A stretch of DNA of 64,000 bases, taken from contig NZ_FZOU01000001.1 in assembly GCF_900188085.1 (NCBI RefSeq), positions 744,001 through 808,000 on the forward strand, written 5' to 3'. Of this stretch, positions 63,149 through 64,000 are shown piece by piece; the stretch's first letter is position 1; every line of letters begins with the position of its first letter. This DNA comes from Granulicella rosea (GTDB lineage: Bacteria; Acidobacteriota; Terriglobia; Terriglobales; Acidobacteriaceae). The notes under the pieces were generated by a model. The model worked only from the letters and a program-made list of their open reading frames with translations, did no database searches and was not told the origin of the DNA. Position numbers and translations under genes: made by a program.

Positions 63149-63940
63149 CTAACCGAGATTGGGGTTGGCCTCAATCGGCTTGCGGCCGGTGAAGCGGTAG
63201 ACGGCGCACTCCTCGTCGCCGGTCGAGCCGTACTCTTTTTGCGCGGCGATGGCGGCGAGGTCGGCGATATGGTCCTCGGTGCTCATCGCCACCTTGCCGA
63301 AGAAGAGCTGCGTAAAGGCCGGGTTGTGGTCGAGCACCGGCGCGTGTTCGGAGTTGACGTAGAGCAGGTCGAACTCGCCCGCGCGGTCGTGGAAGGCGTG
63401 CTCGACGCGCCGCAGCAGGCGCCGCAGGACGGGCGCCTCGAACGGGTGGAACATGAAGGCGAGCACGGGGCCTTTGGGCAGGTCGAACTCCAGCGCGTCT
63501 ATCTGAACTACCCTTGCTGGCGCAAGGGGTGCTGCATGCAGCGGAAAGATTTCGAGGTTCGCCTCGGCGATGTCGGCGAGCGCGGGGTTCATCTCCACGC
63601 CGATGACGGCCTTGAACGGCTGCAGCGAGGCCGCGAGCATGGCGCGTCCCTTGCCCGCGCCGAAGTCAACGAAGGTGTAGCGTTCGAGCGGATAGAGCGG
63701 CGCCGGTTTGAGTAACTGCCACAGGTCGATCAGCGTATCCAGGATGCTGGGCGCGACGCCGTAGTAGGCGGTGATGTGCTCGTCGTTGGGGTGGCCGATG
63801 AGGAGCTCGCGCTGCGGGATCAGGCCGCTGGTATCGACCCCGTAGGCCGTATCGAAGGGATGGATCGGGTGCTCGGAGGCGGGGGCGGGCGGTGGGACGA
63901 GCTTGGGCTTGCGCGGCGTTCTGGGTTTCGCGGGAGGCAT
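63149..63940 (-). CDS. SAM-dependent methyltransferase-like protein
   Basis: A 263-aa protein. After a Pro/Lys-rich N-terminus (MPPAKPRTPRKPK) there is a Rossmann-type methyltransferase core: YTFVDFGAGKGRAMLAAS (motif I, about 90-107), VIGVEMNPALADIAEANLEI (motif II), and VLAFMFHPFEAPVL at the motif IV place. It is soluble, with no signal peptide. The acceptor is unknown. ATG 63940 has GGAG upstream; a GTG at 63961 that overlaps the previous stop by one base (TAGTG) is an alternative start. Confidence 0.8.
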   Translation of the reverse strand: MPPAKPRTPRKPKLVPPPAPASEHPIHPFDTAYGVDTSGLIPQRELLIGHPNDEHITAYYGVAPSILDTLIDLWQLLKPAPLYPLERYTFVDFGAGKGRAMLAASLQPFKAVIGVEMNPALADIAEANLEIFPLHAAPLAPARVVQIDALEFDLPKGPVLAFMFHPFEAPVLRRLLRRVEHAFHDRAGEFDLLYVNSEHAPVLDHNPAFTQLFFGKVAMSTEDHIADLAAIAAQKEYGSTGDEECAVYRFTGRKPIEANPNLG

Positions 63941-63960
63941 TGTCTCCAGTTTAGCCCGCA

Positions 63961-64000
63961 CTACCGGATGCGGTTGTTCAGGATGGGAAACTGCGGCTGG
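63961..64000 (-). CDS. 3' end of an unidentified gene (window edge)
   Basis: Read on the minus strand the last 40 bases end ...PQFPILNNRIR and a TAG stop, whose last base would overlap the GTG of the next gene. Only 12 codons are visible, so coding is suspected from the sensible sequence and the TAGTG overlap, not proven. Confidence 0.3.
   Translation of the reverse strand, partial: QPQFPILNNRIR

Overview
The window reads as the chromosome of a high-GC (roughly 60-65%) Gram-negative soil-type bacterium. The best fit is Acidobacteriota, class Terriglobia (Granulicella/Terriglobus/Edaphobacter-like). The support is an Oar-like TonB-dependent receptor with an N-terminal carboxypeptidase-regulatory-like domain, an OlsB/PlsC acyltransferase operon, many secreted proteins and lipoproteins, and intergenic repeats that read as CHPERSEG- or MGLKPHAS-like peptides in spurious frames. 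The taxonomic call is inference. I see no tRNA, rRNA, CRISPR array or prophage.

Layout. 0-8.4 kb: a truncated hybrid histidine kinase, a deoxyhypusine-synthase-like enzyme, purine nucleoside phosphorylase, uridine kinase, a three-gene acyltransferase operon (PlsC-OlsB-PlsC), a DUF2062 membrane protein, and a REP-associated tyrosine transposase framed by inverted REP arms. 8.4-17 kb: an S1/P1-type nuclease, pncB, a long non-coding leader before a TadG-like protein, then a nucleoside salvage block on the minus strand (cdd, deoA, a small coupled unknown gene, nupC). 17-22.3 kb: a tightly overlapping chemosensory operon cheA-cheW-cheY-cheB-cheR with no receptor or flagellar gene nearby. 22.3-31 kb: full-length Lhr helicase, then a TonB-type receptor with a secreted partner. 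31-40.7 kb: a flavodoxin-less FAD/NADP reductase, lipoproteins, an outer-membrane barrel, endonuclease IV, a type-B carboxylesterase, a 5'-nucleotidase and a frameshifted small secreted protein. 40.7-50 kb: leuS, membrane proteins including a 56-aa one, guaA, two tandem POTRA-only exported proteins and a VapBC pair. 50-64 kb: a LacD-like aldolase, MgtC, nnr, tsaE, a pseudo-receiver, an MFS exporter, a decayed acyltransferase-3 gene, DUF779 plus aldehyde dehydrogenase, glycerate kinase, a creD locus with three matching palindromic operators, a 36-aa membrane peptide and a methyltransferase-like protein.

How genes work together. Punctuated across the first 17 kb, punA, udk, nupC, deoA and cdd (plus 5'-nucleotidase and guaA further on) make a full nucleoside uptake and salvage set. 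OlsB with two PlsC paralogues suggests ornithine-lipid synthesis. The creD region looks like a small self-contained regulon: a winged-helix regulator, a membrane protein and CreD, with one palindrome (ACTTTGCA-N-TGCAAAGT type) in front of each transcription unit.

Three intergenic repeat families (GGGGCT-N-AAGCCCC REPs, GGATGACA hairpins and a CCCACCCTTCG inverted pair) occupy much of the space between genes, mostly downstream of stop codons.
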